A stretch of 64,000 nt of DNA from Streptomyces sp. 2114.4 (GCF_900187385.1 NZ_FYEY01000001.1:5022001-5086000); one strand, 5' to 3'; counted from the first letter of the stretch, positions 9,198 to 17,805 are shown. Translations and numbers: made by a program. The notes: generated by a model from the letters alone, not told the origin.

Positions 9198-11188
9198 GCA
9201 CCACCACGCCTCCCATGGCGACGCGCCCGCTGAGCGATGCCAAACGGCCCGGCCCCCTGCGGGCCGTACTGCAGATGCGCGCCCTGAGCAAGCTCCTGCT
9301 GCTCGTGATCGCCGCGGCGGTCCTCGTCCCGCTGCTGCAGGCCAAGTACGGCGCCGCCTGGCCGTCGTCGCTGACCGTCGACGTCTCCGGCCCGCTCGGC
9401 AAGACCAGCGACTGGATCATCGACAACCGCGACAGCCACTGGCTGTTCGTCTACTTCCTCGGTCACCTCAGCAACGCCGTGGTGATCTCCGTACGCGCCG
9501 TCTACCTGCTGCTGCTCGCGCTCGGCTGGACCGGCGTGACGGCCGGTGTCACGCTGCTCGCCTGGCGGGTGGCCGGCCTGCGCATCGCCGCCACCGCGCT
9601 GATCTCCTTCCTGGTCAGCGGCCTGCTCGGCATGTGGGTCCCCACCATGCAGACGTTCGCGCTGATGGTCGTGGCGGTCGCCGCCTCGGTCGTGGTCGGC
9701 GCCCTGCTGGGCCTGGCGGCCGGCCTCTCCGAACGCCTGTTCCGGATCCTCCGCCCGGTCCTGGACACCATGCAGGTCCTGCCTGCCTTCGCCTACCTCC
9801 TCCCCGTCGTGCTGGTCTTCGGCATCGGCGTCCCCGCCGCGCTGCTGGCCACCGTCATCTACGCGGCTCCGCCGATGGCCCGGCTGACCGCGCTCGGTCT
9901 GCGCGGCGCCGACGCCGGCGTCCTGGAGGCGGTCTCCTCGCTCGGCGCCACCGGACGGCAGCGGCTGCTGACCGCCCGCCTGCCGCTGGCCCGCAAGGAA
10001 CTCCTCCTCGGCGTCAACCAGACGATCATGATGGCGCTGGGCATGGTCGTCATCGCCTCGATGATCGGCGCCGCCGGTCTCGGTGACCGCGTCTACCAGG
10101 CGCTCGCCTCGGTCGACGTCGGTGCCGCGCTCTCCGCCGCCATCCCGATCGTGCTGCTGGCCATCGTCATGGACCGCACCACGGCCGCGGCCGGTGAACG
10201 CCTCGGCGCCGACACCGCGGCCGCCGGCCCGAAGTGGCTGCGCGGCTGGATGGCCTGGGCGGGCGTCGCGGCGGTCACCGCCGCCCTCGCCGCCGTCGGC
10301 CGGCTGTCCGGCTCCCTGATCTGGCCGGACGCCTGGGCCGTGGATCTGGCCCGCCCCGTCAACGACTTCAAGGAGTGGATGGTCGACCACCTCTACTCCG
10401 GCGTCCCCGTCGTCGGGGGCACCGCCGACTGGGCCGCGCACTTCACCGACTGGGTGCTCAACCCGCTGCGGGACGGCCTGACCGCGCTGCCCTGGTACGC
10501 CGCGCTGCTCATCGTCGCCGCGCTGGCCTGGCTCATCGGCACCTGGCGCACCGCCCTGACCGCCGTCCTCGCGATGGCCGCCATCGGTGTCCTGGGTGTG
10601 TGGAAGCCGTCGATGAACACCCTCTCCCAGGTCCTCGCCGCCCTGGCGGTGACGTTGGTGCTGGGCTTCGGCATCGGCGTCCTGGCGGCCGGCAGCAAGC
10701 GCTTCGAAGCGATCCTGCGCCCGGTCCTGGACGTCATGCAGACCATGCCGCAGTTCGTGTACCTGATCCCGGTCGTCGCGCTGTTCGCCGTGGGCCGCGC
10801 CCCGGCCGCCGCGGCCGCCGTGGTCTACGCGCTCCCGGCCGTCATCCGCATCACCACCCAGGGCCTGCGCCAGGTGGACCCCGCCGCCATGGAGTCCGCC
10901 CGCTCGCTGGGCGCCACCCGCTGGCAGATGCTCCGCCAGGTCCAGCTGCCCCTGGCCCGGCCCGCGCTGCTGCTGGCCGTCAACCAGGGTGTGGTCATGG
11001 TCCTCGCCGTCGTCATCATCGGCGGCCTGGTCGGCGGCGGTGCCCTCGGCTACGACGTCGTCACCGGCCTCGCCACCGGAGACCTGGGCCTCGGCCTGGT
11101 CGCGGGTGTGGCCATCGTGTGCCTGGGCCTGATGCTCGACCGGGTCACCCAGCCCACGGAACGCCGCACGGCGGGGAAGGGAGCCTGA
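9194..11188 (+). CDS. Betaine/choline ABC permease with two fused membrane domains
   Basis: A 664-aa integral membrane protein made of two tandem ProW/OpuAB-type halves. Each half has a conserved hydrophobic block (MWVPTMQTF and VWKPSMNTL), an ILRPVLDxMQ stretch and an EAA loop with SLGATxxQxL then LPLARxxLLLxVNQ, near residues 240-275 and 570-600. Homologues usually have one such domain and work as homodimers, so this fusion supplies both halves from one chain. An amphipathic N-terminal stretch (about 1-40) precedes the first helix. It pairs with the ATPase upstream and the binding lipoprotein downstream. Confidence 0.92.
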   Translation: MSTTTPPMATRPLSDAKRPGPLRAVLQMRALSKLLLLVIAAAVLVPLLQAKYGAAWPSSLTVDVSGPLGKTSDWIIDNRDSHWLFVYFLGHLSNAVVISVRAVYLLLLALGWTGVTAGVTLLAWRVAGLRIAATALISFLVSGLLGMWVPTMQTFALMVVAVAASVVVGALLGLAAGLSERLFRILRPVLDTMQVLPAFAYLLPVVLVFGIGVPAALLATVIYAAPPMARLTALGLRGADAGVLEAVSSLGATGRQRLLTARLPLARKELLLGVNQTIMMALGMVVIASMIGAAGLGDRVYQALASVDVGAALSAAIPIVLLAIVMDRTTAAAGERLGADTAAAGPKWLRGWMAWAGVAAVTAALAAVGRLSGSLIWPDAWAVDLARPVNDFKEWMVDHLYSGVPVVGGTADWAAHFTDWVLNPLRDGLTALPWYAALLIVAALAWLIGTWRTALTAVLAMAAIGVLGVWKPSMNTLSQVLAALAVTLVLGFGIGVLAAGSKRFEAILRPVLDVMQTMPQFVYLIPVVALFAVGRAPAAAAAVVYALPAVIRITTQGLRQVDPAAMESARSLGATRWQMLRQVQLPLARPALLLAVNQGVVMVLAVVIIGGLVGGGALGYDVVTGLATGDLGLGLVAGVAIVCLGLMLDRVTQPTERRTAGKGA

Positions 11189-11190
11189 CC

Positions 11191-12183
11191 ATGTCCCGTA
11201 AGCGCACCATGACCATCGGGGCGGCCGCGCTGGCCGGCGCGGCGGTCCTCTCCCTCTCCTTGTCCTCCTGCGGCAAGGCCGACATGACCAAGCAGACCTC
11301 GCCGTTCGCGGCGGCCAAGGGCTCCAAGTCGGTCACCCTCTCGGTGCAGACCTGGGTCGGCGCCCAGTCCAATGTCGCGGTCGCCAAGTACCTGCTCGAA
11401 CACGAGATGGGCTACCACGTCGACACCGTCCAGGTGGACGAGATCCCCGCCTGGGACGCCCTGAGCCAGGGCCGGGTCGACGCGATCCTGGAGGACTGGG
11501 GCCACCCCGACCAGGAGAAGCGGTACGTCAAGGACAAGAAGACGATCACCGCGGGCGGCGGCAACGGCGTCACCGGCCACATCGGCTGGTTCGTCCCCAA
11601 GTACTGGGCCGACAAGCACCCCGAGGTCACCAACTGGAAGAACCTCAACAAGTTCGCCAAGCAGCTCCGTACCTCGGAGAGCGGCAACAAGGGCCAGCTG
11701 ATGGACGGTTCGCCGTCCTACGTCACCAACGACAAGGCGCTGGTGAAGAACCTCAAGCTGAACTACGAGGTCGTCTTCGCGGGCTCCGAGGCGGCGCAGA
11801 TCACCCAGATCCAGCAGTTCGCCAAGGAGAAGAAGCCCTTCCTGACGTACTGGTACGAGCCGCAGTGGCTCTTCAACCAGGTGCCGATGGAAGAGGTCAA
11901 GCTGCCCAAGTACACCGACGCCTGTGCGGCCAAGGGCGCCAAGGACCCCAAGTCCATCGACTGCGCCTATCCGACCACCCCGCTGCAGAAGTTCTTCAAC
12001 ACGGAGTTCGCCAAGAAGGGCGGCAGTGCCGCGGCGTTCCTGAAGAACTTCAAGTGGACCAAGGACGACCAGAACGAGGTCTCCGAGTCGATTGCCTCGG
12101 GCGGTCTGTCCGCCGACGAGGCGGCCAAGCGCTGGGTGGAGAAGCACCCGGACGTCTGGAAGAAGTGGCTGCCCAAGAAGTAG
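11191..12183 (+). CDS. Glycine betaine/choline-binding lipoprotein (ProX/OpuAC type)
   Basis: A 330-aa substrate-binding protein starting two bases after the permease stop. The signal peptide ends in a lipobox LSLSSC (Cys about residue 27), predicting a lipid anchor on the outer face of the membrane. The mature part shows the type-II quaternary-amine-binding pattern: TWVGAQSNVAV, DEIPAWDALSQGRVDAILEDW, FLTYWYEPQWLF. The tryptophans in these segments probably supply the aromatic cage for the trimethylammonium group. Last gene of the operon; a perfect hairpin lies 40 bases downstream. Confidence 0.92.
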   Translation: MSRKRTMTIGAAALAGAAVLSLSLSSCGKADMTKQTSPFAAAKGSKSVTLSVQTWVGAQSNVAVAKYLLEHEMGYHVDTVQVDEIPAWDALSQGRVDAILEDWGHPDQEKRYVKDKKTITAGGGNGVTGHIGWFVPKYWADKHPEVTNWKNLNKFAKQLRTSESGNKGQLMDGSPSYVTNDKALVKNLKLNYEVVFAGSEAAQITQIQQFAKEKKPFLTYWYEPQWLFNQVPMEEVKLPKYTDACAAKGAKDPKSIDCAYPTTPLQKFFNTEFAKKGGSAAAFLKNFKWTKDDQNEVSESIASGGLSADEAAKRWVEKHPDVWKKWLPKK

Positions 12184-12223
12184 CCGCCGCAAGGGCAGAG
12201 CCCCCGCCAGGGGGCAGCGGGAT

Positions 12224-12262
12224 CTCGCGGGCAGTCGCACGGGGTGTGCGACTGCCCGCGAG
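12224..12262 (+). terminator. Terminator of betaine operon
   Basis: A perfect 17-bp stem, CTCGCGGGCAGTCGCAC pairing with its complement across a GGGGT loop, followed by only a weak T stretch (CGTTTC). Strong stems with poor U tracts are usual for Streptomyces terminators. Confidence 0.85.
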
Positions 12263-12276
12263 CGCGTTTCTGCGGG

Positions 12277-12366
12277 GTGCCGGGGGTGCCGGAGGTGCCG
12301 GAGGTGCCGGGGGTGCCTTACCCGTTCGGGTGCCCGCGGGGTCCTTACGCCTTACCCGTTCGGGTG
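12277..12366 (+). repeat. 9-bp tandem repeat plus duplicated 16-bp block
   Basis: GTGCCGGRG is repeated about four times in a row (near 12279-12316), then CTTACCCGTTCGGGTG occurs twice about 34 bases apart. The CCCG-TT-CGGG core of that block is itself palindromic. The repeats lie between the operon terminator and the next small gene. Confidence 0.6.
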
Positions 12367-12442
12367 GCGAGCGGCGAAGCGCGGCGCGGCGCGGCGGCAG
12401 GCGCAGAAGGCTGGGCAGCCGCCACCGACGAAAGGGCCCGCC

Positions 12443-12661
12443 ATGCCGCTGCCGCCGACCTGCCCCACGCCCGACTGTGACGACGTGCTGTGGAAGGACA
12501 CCACGCACACCGACACCGACTGGGACAACTGGCGCTGGTGGTGCTGCCGTTGCGACAAACAGTGGTATCCGACAGCGGAACAGCTCCAGGAGTACCGCTA
12601 CGGAGCAGCCGGCAGACCCCACCCCTCCGCATACCGGGACCCCAGACCGGCGCGGCAGTAG
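12443..12661 (+). CDS. Small zinc-ribbon-like protein
   Basis: A 72-aa protein starting at ATG 12443 with a GAAAGG site upstream. Two Cys pairs, CPTPDC near residues 7-12 and CCRC near 34-37, are spaced like a treble-clef or zinc ribbon. The middle is rich in Trp and Asp (DTDWDNWRWW). The tail is polar and Pro/Arg-rich. No enzyme motif is present; a metal-bound nucleic-acid or protein-binding role is plausible but not shown. Confidence 0.65.
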   Translation: MPLPPTCPTPDCDDVLWKDTTHTDTDWDNWRWWCCRCDKQWYPTAEQLQEYRYGAAGRPHPSAYRDPRPARQ

Positions 12662-12722
12662 GAGACCCGCCCTACTCGCCTCCCCTCCCCGCGCCTCCCC
12701 CTCCGGTGCCTCCCTCCCCGTG

Positions 12723-13697
12723 TCACTCCACCCGCAGCAGCAGCTTCCCGGTGCTCTTGCGGCTGCCGAGGAGCCGGTGCGCCCCGGCGGCGTCGGCGAG
12801 CGGGAACTCTGCCGACACGGGGAGTTCCACGCCCCCTTCGGCGACCGTACGGAAGGCCCGCCCGGCCAGTGCGCGCAGCGCCTCCGGCGCCGTTTGGGCC
12901 AGCGACAGGATGGAGAACCCCGCGACCGAGCGCCCCCGGGGGTACAGCTCGGGCTGGCCCACCTGCCACGGCTCGGCGGAACTCGCATTCCCGAACGACA
13001 CCAGCCGGCCGAAGACGGCAAGCGCCTCCAGGCTGCGCCGGAAGGTGTCACCGCCGACGGGGTCGAGGGCGAGATCGACCCCTCGTCCGCCCGTGGCGCG
13101 CCGCACCTCCTCGTCGAAGTCCGGGCCGACGAACACCTCGTCGTAGCCGTAGGCGCGGGCGTGCTCCGCCTTCGACGCATCCGAGACGACGCCGTAGACG
13201 GCACCCGCCCCGGCCGCCTTCGCCAACTGGCCGGCCACCGTGCCGATCCCGCCCGCCGCGCCCTGCACCAGCACGCTCTCGCCGGCTCGCAGCCGGCCCA
13301 CCTCGTGCACCAGGGCATGCGCGGTGGGCAGCACCGTCGGCAAGGTGGCCGCGGTGCGCAGGCTCACCCCCTGCGGCAGCGGGAACACGCTCGCCGCGGC
13401 GGCGACCACGGTCTCCGCATACGCGCCGCCGTCCGTGAGCGCCGCGACCTCCTGCCCCGGCCGGAGCCCGTCGACCGCCGCACCGACCGCGCGGATGCGC
13501 CCGGAGACTTCCAGGCCCGGCCGGAAGGGCAGGGACGGGACGCGGTAGCCCTCGGCGCGGGCCTTGAGATCGGCGAAGTTCACCCCGGCGTAGGCGACAT
13601 CGATGCTCACCTGCCCGGCCCCCGGCTCGGGAACGTCGGCCGCCACGACCCTCAGGACCTCGGGACCGCCGTACTCCTGGAATTCCACCGCACGCAT
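12723..13697 (-). CDS. Zinc-independent quinone oxidoreductase-type MDR dehydrogenase
   Basis: A 324-aa medium-chain dehydrogenase/reductase of the NADPH:quinone oxidoreductase branch. It starts MRAVEFQEYGGPEVL, has YAGVNFADLKAR near residue 40 (no zinc-ligand Cys/His set), and the NADPH-binding VQGAAGGIGTVAGQLAKA near 140-160. Such enzymes reduce quinones or enones. It is divergent from an ArsR regulator with an inverted repeat between them, so it is probably the regulated target, perhaps induced by thiol-reactive or quinone stress. Confidence 0.85.
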   Translation of the reverse strand: MRAVEFQEYGGPEVLRVVAADVPEPGAGQVSIDVAYAGVNFADLKARAEGYRVPSLPFRPGLEVSGRIRAVGAAVDGLRPGQEVAALTDGGAYAETVVAAAASVFPLPQGVSLRTAATLPTVLPTAHALVHEVGRLRAGESVLVQGAAGGIGTVAGQLAKAAGAGAVYGVVSDASKAEHARAYGYDEVFVGPDFDEEVRRATGGRGVDLALDPVGGDTFRRSLEALAVFGRLVSFGNASSAEPWQVGQPELYPRGRSVAGFSILSLAQTAPEALRALAGRAFRTVAEGGVELPVSAEFPLADAAGAHRLLGSRKSTGKLLLRVE

Positions 13698-13717
13698 GGC
13701 CGTACACGCCCCTCACT

Positions 13718-13768
13718 AGTGTTCAATGGAATGCGAACACTCCGACTGTATGATCTGGATCGAACACT
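13718..13768. promoter_or_regulatory. ArsR-type operator and promoter
   Basis: AGTGTTC (13718-13724), ten bases, then GAACACT (13735-13741) form a perfect 7-bp inverted repeat. A further GAACACTCC copy starts at 13762. A TATGAT -10-like box for the regulator at 13749-13754 lies between them, so binding would block transcription of the regulator and probably of the divergent oxidoreductase. Confidence 0.6.
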
Positions 13769-13821
13769 CCGCAAGGGGGTTCAGGGGTCGAGGAGACCGA
13801 GCGGATCGAGGAGACCGAGGA

Positions 13822-14151
13822 ATGCCGGGCCGTAGCAGCCACCGCGCCGAGCCGGTGCACATCCACCCCGAGGACGTCCCCGTCGAGACCGCCCTCGCCG
13901 CCCTCGCCGACCCCGTACGACTCCAGCTCGTCCGCGAGTTGGCCGGCTCCGCCGACTGGTCGCACAGCTGTGGCAGCTTCCGTGTGGAGGTCGGCAAGGC
14001 CGCACTGAGCCACCACTTCGGCGTACTGCGCGCCGCGGGCCTGGTGGAACAGCGCGACCAGGGCCCCAAGCGCCTCAACCGCCTGCGCCGCGAGGAGTTC
14101 GACGCCCGCTTTCCGGGGCTGCTCGGCCTGGTGCTGCGCGAGGAGGATTAG
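13822..14151 (+). CDS. ArsR family transcriptional regulator
   Basis: A 109-aa winged-helix repressor. ATG at 13822 follows a GAGGAGACCGAGGA region; the upstream open frame (from 13726) runs through the operator and is not coding-like. The HTH occupies about residues 20-85: ALAALADPVRLQLVRELA, then the recognition region KAALSHHFGVLRAAGLVEQR. A CGSF segment gives one Cys but no classic CxC metal site, so the inducer may be a redox or organic signal rather than arsenite. Divergent from the quinone oxidoreductase and likely its repressor. Confidence 0.88.
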   Translation: MPGRSSHRAEPVHIHPEDVPVETALAALADPVRLQLVRELAGSADWSHSCGSFRVEVGKAALSHHFGVLRAAGLVEQRDQGPKRLNRLRREEFDARFPGLLGLVLREED

Positions 14152-14157
14152 GCCGGA

Positions 14158-14312
14158 GCGGAGGGCCGGGACCGGCGGGCCAGGGATGGTGGGCCGGGAC
14201 CGGCGGTTCAGTGCCGGTGGACCGGAGGACCAGGACCAGCGGACCAGGACCGGGGAATCAGGGCCGACGGACCAGGACCAGGGCCGACGGACCAGGATCA
14301 GGGCCGGGACCA
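14158..14312 (+). repeat. GGACCAGGACC-type short repeats
   Basis: Many degenerate copies of GGACC(A/G)G(G/C)ACC fill this intergenic stretch, including a 21-bp block starting GGGCCGACGGACCAGGA present twice in a row near 14259 and 14280. No stable single hairpin stands out. The region separates the ArsR gene from the VOC gene. Confidence 0.6.
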
Positions 14313-14413
14313 GGTCCAACGGCCGATCCCGACTCCCTGGTCCGCCCTATACGTTCCTCGTGCAACCACCCGACGGCGCTCGGTCCATACCGGGCGCCCC
14401 CAGAGGAGCTTCC

Positions 14414-14794
14414 ATGCGCGTCACCGCCTTCGACCATCTCGTTCTGAACGTCTCCGACATCGAGCGCTCGCTCGCCTTCTACTGCGGCCCGCTCGGTCTG
14501 GAGCCGGTCCGCGTCGACGCCTGGCGCGCGGGCGAGGTGTCCTTCCCCTCCGTGCGCGTGAGCCCGACCACGATCATCGACCTCGTCCAGGGGCCCCGCG
14601 AGGGCTCCAACGTCGACCACCTCTGCCTGGTCGTCGAGCCCGTCGACTGGCAGGAGGTCATCGACTCGGGCGAGTTCACGGTGGTCGACGGCCCCGGCCC
14701 GCGCTTCGGCGCCCGCGGCGAGGGCCAGTCCCTGTACGTCAACGACCCGGACGGCAACACCATCGAGCTCCGCTGGTACGCGCACGATGCCTAG
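14414..14794 (+). CDS. VOC superfamily (glyoxalase-like) protein
   Basis: A 126-aa vicinal-oxygen-chelate protein. ATG at 14414 follows GAGGAGC. Typical features are a first beta-alpha-beta unit FDHLVLNVSDIERSLAFYCGPLGLEPVRV with the likely metal ligand His8, a second-module His in NVDHLCLVVEP, and the final YVNDPDGNTIELRW with the metal-binding Glu. Relatives include fosfomycin-resistance-like proteins, dioxygenases and glyoxalases; the substrate is not predictable. Confidence 0.88.
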   Translation: MRVTAFDHLVLNVSDIERSLAFYCGPLGLEPVRVDAWRAGEVSFPSVRVSPTTIIDLVQGPREGSNVDHLCLVVEPVDWQEVIDSGEFTVVDGPGPRFGARGEGQSLYVNDPDGNTIELRWYAHDA

Positions 14795-14847
14795 AGGCGT
14801 CCCTCCGCGCCGGGCGCCGCGCCGTCTACGCCGCGCTGCGTACGACC

Positions 14848-15501
14848 TCAGGACCGGGGTGCCAGCAGGTCGTCCAGTTCGGCCGCGAAGAGCAGGGCGG
14901 GGTCGAGGTTCATGCCGGTGAAGTGGCCGGCGAGTTCCAGGGAGAGGACGCCGTGCAGGCGGGTCCAGAAGGTCAGGAACCGGTGGAGGGCTTCGGGCGG
15001 GGCGGGGTGGCCGGCGGCCCAGTCCCGGTGGTCCTCCAGGTAGGTGCCGAAGGGCGTCGTGGCGCCGTCCGGGGCGAGTGCCGCGCACGCGTCGACCAGG
15101 GTCGTCATGATCTCGGACGAAATGGCGGTGGTGTCCTCGGGCGCGTGGTAGCCGGGGACGGGGGTGCCGTAGACGAGGAAGTACCGCTGCGGGTCCGCCA
15201 GGGCCCAGTCGCGCAGGACGTGTGCCAGCCCGGCCAGGTCGGCGCCGTCGGCGGAGGCCGTGCGGAGGGCTTCGGCGAGGCTTCGGTACGCCTCCCGGAC
15301 GAGTTCGGTGATCAGGTCGTCGCGGCTGGCGAAGTAGCGGTAGAGCGCCGGTCCGCTCATGCCCATCTGCTTGGCGATCGCGTTGAGGGAGAGCGCGGAC
15401 GCCCCTGCCGTGGCGATCTGCTCCCAGGCGCGTTCCGTGATCTCCGCCCGCACCTGGGCCCGGTAGCGCTCCCGCGGAGTGTTCGCGCCCGTCGTCGCCA
15501 T
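14848..15501 (-). CDS. TetR family regulator (WHG C-terminal domain)
   Basis: A 217-aa repressor. The N-terminal HTH spans about residues 12-60 (ITERAWEQIATAGASALSLNAIAKQMGMSGPALYRYFASRDDLI). The ligand domain carries the FLTFWTRLHGVLSLELAGHF segment typical of the WHG family. The divergent partner is the START-like secreted protein 237 bases away, and the AT-rich stretch between them could hold its operator. Ligand unknown. Confidence 0.9.
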   Translation of the reverse strand: MATTGANTPRERYRAQVRAEITERAWEQIATAGASALSLNAIAKQMGMSGPALYRYFASRDDLITELVREAYRSLAEALRTASADGADLAGLAHVLRDWALADPQRYFLVYGTPVPGYHAPEDTTAISSEIMTTLVDACAALAPDGATTPFGTYLEDHRDWAAGHPAPPEALHRFLTFWTRLHGVLSLELAGHFTGMNLDPALLFAAELDDLLAPRS

Positions 15502-15569
15502 GACCTGTCACCGCCCCCATCCATCTGGCTACATCTTCAAGACTTGGTTAGAAGGTATCACGAAACTTA

Positions 15570-15599
15570 TTGACCTGGTGTTCCACGTCGCGTTATAAG
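15570..15599 (+). promoter_or_regulatory. HrdB-like promoter
   Basis: TTGACC (15570-15575) and TATAAG (15594-15599) are 18 bases apart, close to the vegetative consensus. GTTATAAGTATTAAC around the -10 is an imperfect palindrome and may be the TetR site. Transcription would start near 15606, leaving a leader of about 130 bases before the START-like gene. Confidence 0.65.
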
Positions 15600-15738
15600 T
15601 ATTAACGAAAGTGTGGGGCTGTAGTTCGTAGTTCGGGTGGTGGGCGGACGGACGCATGGAGGGATGTGCGGCCGCGTGATCCGCCCGAATCCGCCCGCCA
15701 GGCAGCGCTCACACCCCCGACCGACAGAGGGGAACTCC

Positions 15739-16557
15739 ATGTCCGGCCTCCGCGGCACCGACCTCCGTAGCACCGACCTCCGTAGCACCGGGATTCACAG
15801 CGCCGGGATTCGCAACGCCGGTTTACGCGGCACCCGGTTACGCGGTACCGGCCTCCGCGGCACTGGCTTCCGCGGTGCCGGCTTCCGCAGGACCGGCATC
15901 CGCAGTACCGGCTTCCGCGCCGCCCTGTTCGCCGTCCCGCTCACCCTCACCCTTGGCCTCCTCGGCACCGCTGCCGTCCCCGCGGGAGCGGCCGGCTCCC
16001 ATGCCTCCCGCCCCTCGCACCCTTCCCACCCCGGCACGTCCCTCACCTGCCAGGGGAAGGGCGTCGACCCCGACGCTCGCGTCCGCCACCGGACCGAGAC
16101 CGTGATTCACGCCCCGCTGCGCACCATCTGGAAGCTGCAGACCGACGTGGAGCGCTGGCCGTCCTGGCAGGCCCCCGTTACGACCGTGGAACGCCTCGAC
16201 CCCGGTCCCTTCCGCAGGGGTTCGGCATTCCGGTGGACGACCCCGGTGCCCCCCAACCCCTCGACTCCCGCTACCAGCCTGGAGATCACCTCGACCGTCC
16301 GGCAGCTCAAGCGCGACTCGTGTCTGCGCTGGACCGGCCCCGCGGTCGGCGAAGGACTGCGCATCGACGGTGTCCACGTATGGAACTTCACCCAGGTCAA
16401 GGGCGGTGTCCGGGTGAGCACCGAGGAGACCCACACCGGCGCCCAGGTCGAAGCGGACGTTCCCACCGCGACCAAGATGCTGCGCGAGGGCCTGGAAGCA
16501 TGGCTGCGCAGCATGAAGTCCGCCGCCGAAGCCCGCGCCCAGCACCGGCCGTACTGA
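15739..16557 (+). CDS. Secreted SRPBCC/START-like protein with pentapeptide-repeat leader
   Basis: A 272-aa protein. ATG at 15739 follows GAGGGGAA. Residues 4-63 are twelve consecutive five-residue units (LRGTD, LRSTG, IRNAG, FRGAG and variants), then a hydrophobic segment AALFAVPLTLTLGLLGTAAV and an Ala-rich signal cleavage site. The mature part (about 115-265) matches the SRPBCC fold: TETVIHAPLRTIWKLQTDVERWPSWQAPVTTV, a WNFTQVKGGVRVSTEETH strand and a C-terminal helix. Such domains bind hydrophobic ligands. The long Arg-rich repeat before the signal peptide is unusual. Confidence 0.8.
   Translation: MSGLRGTDLRSTDLRSTGIHSAGIRNAGLRGTRLRGTGLRGTGFRGAGFRRTGIRSTGFRAALFAVPLTLTLGLLGTAAVPAGAAGSHASRPSHPSHPGTSLTCQGKGVDPDARVRHRTETVIHAPLRTIWKLQTDVERWPSWQAPVTTVERLDPGPFRRGSAFRWTTPVPPNPSTPATSLEITSTVRQLKRDSCLRWTGPAVGEGLRIDGVHVWNFTQVKGGVRVSTEETHTGAQVEADVPTATKMLREGLEAWLRSMKSAAEARAQHRPY
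15748..15927 (+). repeat. Twelve 15-bp in-frame repeats
   Basis: Units of the form CTCCGCGGCACCGGC (first base and middle codons vary) are repeated twelve times in frame, encoding Leu/Phe/Ile-Arg-x-Thr/Ala-Gly. Unit-to-unit variation is mostly at synonymous or conservative positions. Confidence 0.85.
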
Positions 16558-17805
16558 TCACGCGCTCTCCCCGACGGGCTCCCGCGGGGCTGCCTGCGGC
16601 GCGGGGGCGCGGCGGGGCAGCAGGAGGGGAGTGGCCAGGAGGAGCGCACCGGCGAGGAGGAGGGCGGTGCGGGTGCCGGTGAGGCCGGCGAGCAGTCCCC
16701 AGCACGCCGTCATGGCCGCGGTGGTGGTGCTGCTCGTGATGGACCACGCCGACAGGGTCCGGGTCACGCGGTCGGTGGCGGTGTGGGCGAGCCGGTAGGT
16801 CGCGAACACCGGGGTGAAGATCCCCATGCACAGGATCAGGCCGAACTCGACAACGATGAGGAGCACGAGTCCCCAGGGGCCGGGACCGATGAATCCCAGC
16901 CCCAGGGACCAGCACGCCCGCAGGGTGCCGGCGGTGAGCAGCACCCGGCGCTGTCCGAACCTCGTGACCAAGGGGCGGGCGAGCCGCGAGCCGACGAGAC
17001 CGCCGATGCACGACACACCGAAGGCCAGGCCGTACTGCCACGGAGCGAAGCGCAGGTCGTGCAGGAGGAGCACGGTCAGCAGCGGCATGGTCGCCATGAT
17101 CAGCGCGTTCACCAGGCCGGTGTTGAAGAACAGCGGTCGCAGGTGGGGGTGGCCCAGGATGTAACGCCAGCCCTCGACGACGTCGGCCGGGGTGAAGCGT
17201 TGCGCGGGGCGGTCCGGCGGCGGCGCTTCCCGGCCGCCGATCGCCCGGATCCCGAGCGCGGAGAGCAGGAAGCTGACCGCGTTCGCGACCACCGTCGTCA
17301 GCGGCCCGAACACCCCGATGGCGACGCCTCCCAGGGGCGGACCGAGCGCGGTCGCCGTCCATGTCGTGGTTTCGAACCTGCCGTTGGCCACCAACAGGTC
17401 GTCGGGCCGCACCAGGGCCTTCAGGTACGCGCCGCTCGCGGCGGTGAACACGATGTTGGCAGCCGCGACGATCACCGATACGACGATGAGCTGGGCGAAG
17501 GTCAGCCCGCCGAGCGCGTACGCGGCGGGCACGGTCAGCAAGGCCAGGAACCGGAGCAGGTCCATGCCCACCATGACCGGCCGCTTACGACGGAACTCCA
17601 CCCACGGCCCCAGCGGCATCGCGAGCAACGCTCCCGCCGCCAGTCCCGCCGCGGACAGCACGGACACCTGCGCCGTACCGCTGTGCAGCACCAGGACGGC
17701 GATGAGCGGGAACGCGTCGAGCGAGAGCCAGGTCCCGGCGGCGCTGGCGGCGAACGCCGCCCACAGCCATCCGAACTCCCGGCCCAGCGAGTGCCGGTGT
17801 CTCAT
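16558..17805 (-). CDS. MFS transporter
   Basis: A 415-aa multi-pass permease, about 12 hydrophobic helices. ATG at 17805 was chosen because the protein begins MRHRHSLGREFGWLWAAFAASAAGTW, as in drug-efflux-type MFS_1/MFS_3 proteins; a much longer frame upstream lacks conservation. The loop between helices 2 and 3 reads PWVEFRRKRPVM, the MFS motif-A region. Function is probably export of a small molecule. Its stop abuts the end of the convergent START-like gene. Confidence 0.85.
   Translation of the reverse strand: MRHRHSLGREFGWLWAAFAASAAGTWLSLDAFPLIAVLVLHSGTAQVSVLSAAGLAAGALLAMPLGPWVEFRRKRPVMVGMDLLRFLALLTVPAAYALGGLTFAQLIVVSVIVAAANIVFTAASGAYLKALVRPDDLLVANGRFETTTWTATALGPPLGGVAIGVFGPLTTVVANAVSFLLSALGIRAIGGREAPPPDRPAQRFTPADVVEGWRYILGHPHLRPLFFNTGLVNALIMATMPLLTVLLLHDLRFAPWQYGLAFGVSCIGGLVGSRLARPLVTRFGQRRVLLTAGTLRACWSLGLGFIGPGPWGLVLLIVVEFGLILCMGIFTPVFATYRLAHTATDRVTRTLSAWSITSSTTTAAMTACWGLLAGLTGTRTALLLAGALLLATPLLLPRRAPAPQAAPREPVGESA

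Noticed and set aside
10234..11190. Upstream extension of the binding-protein gene
   Set aside because: The frame is antiphase to the permease and low complexity; the lipoprotein signal fixes the start at 11191.
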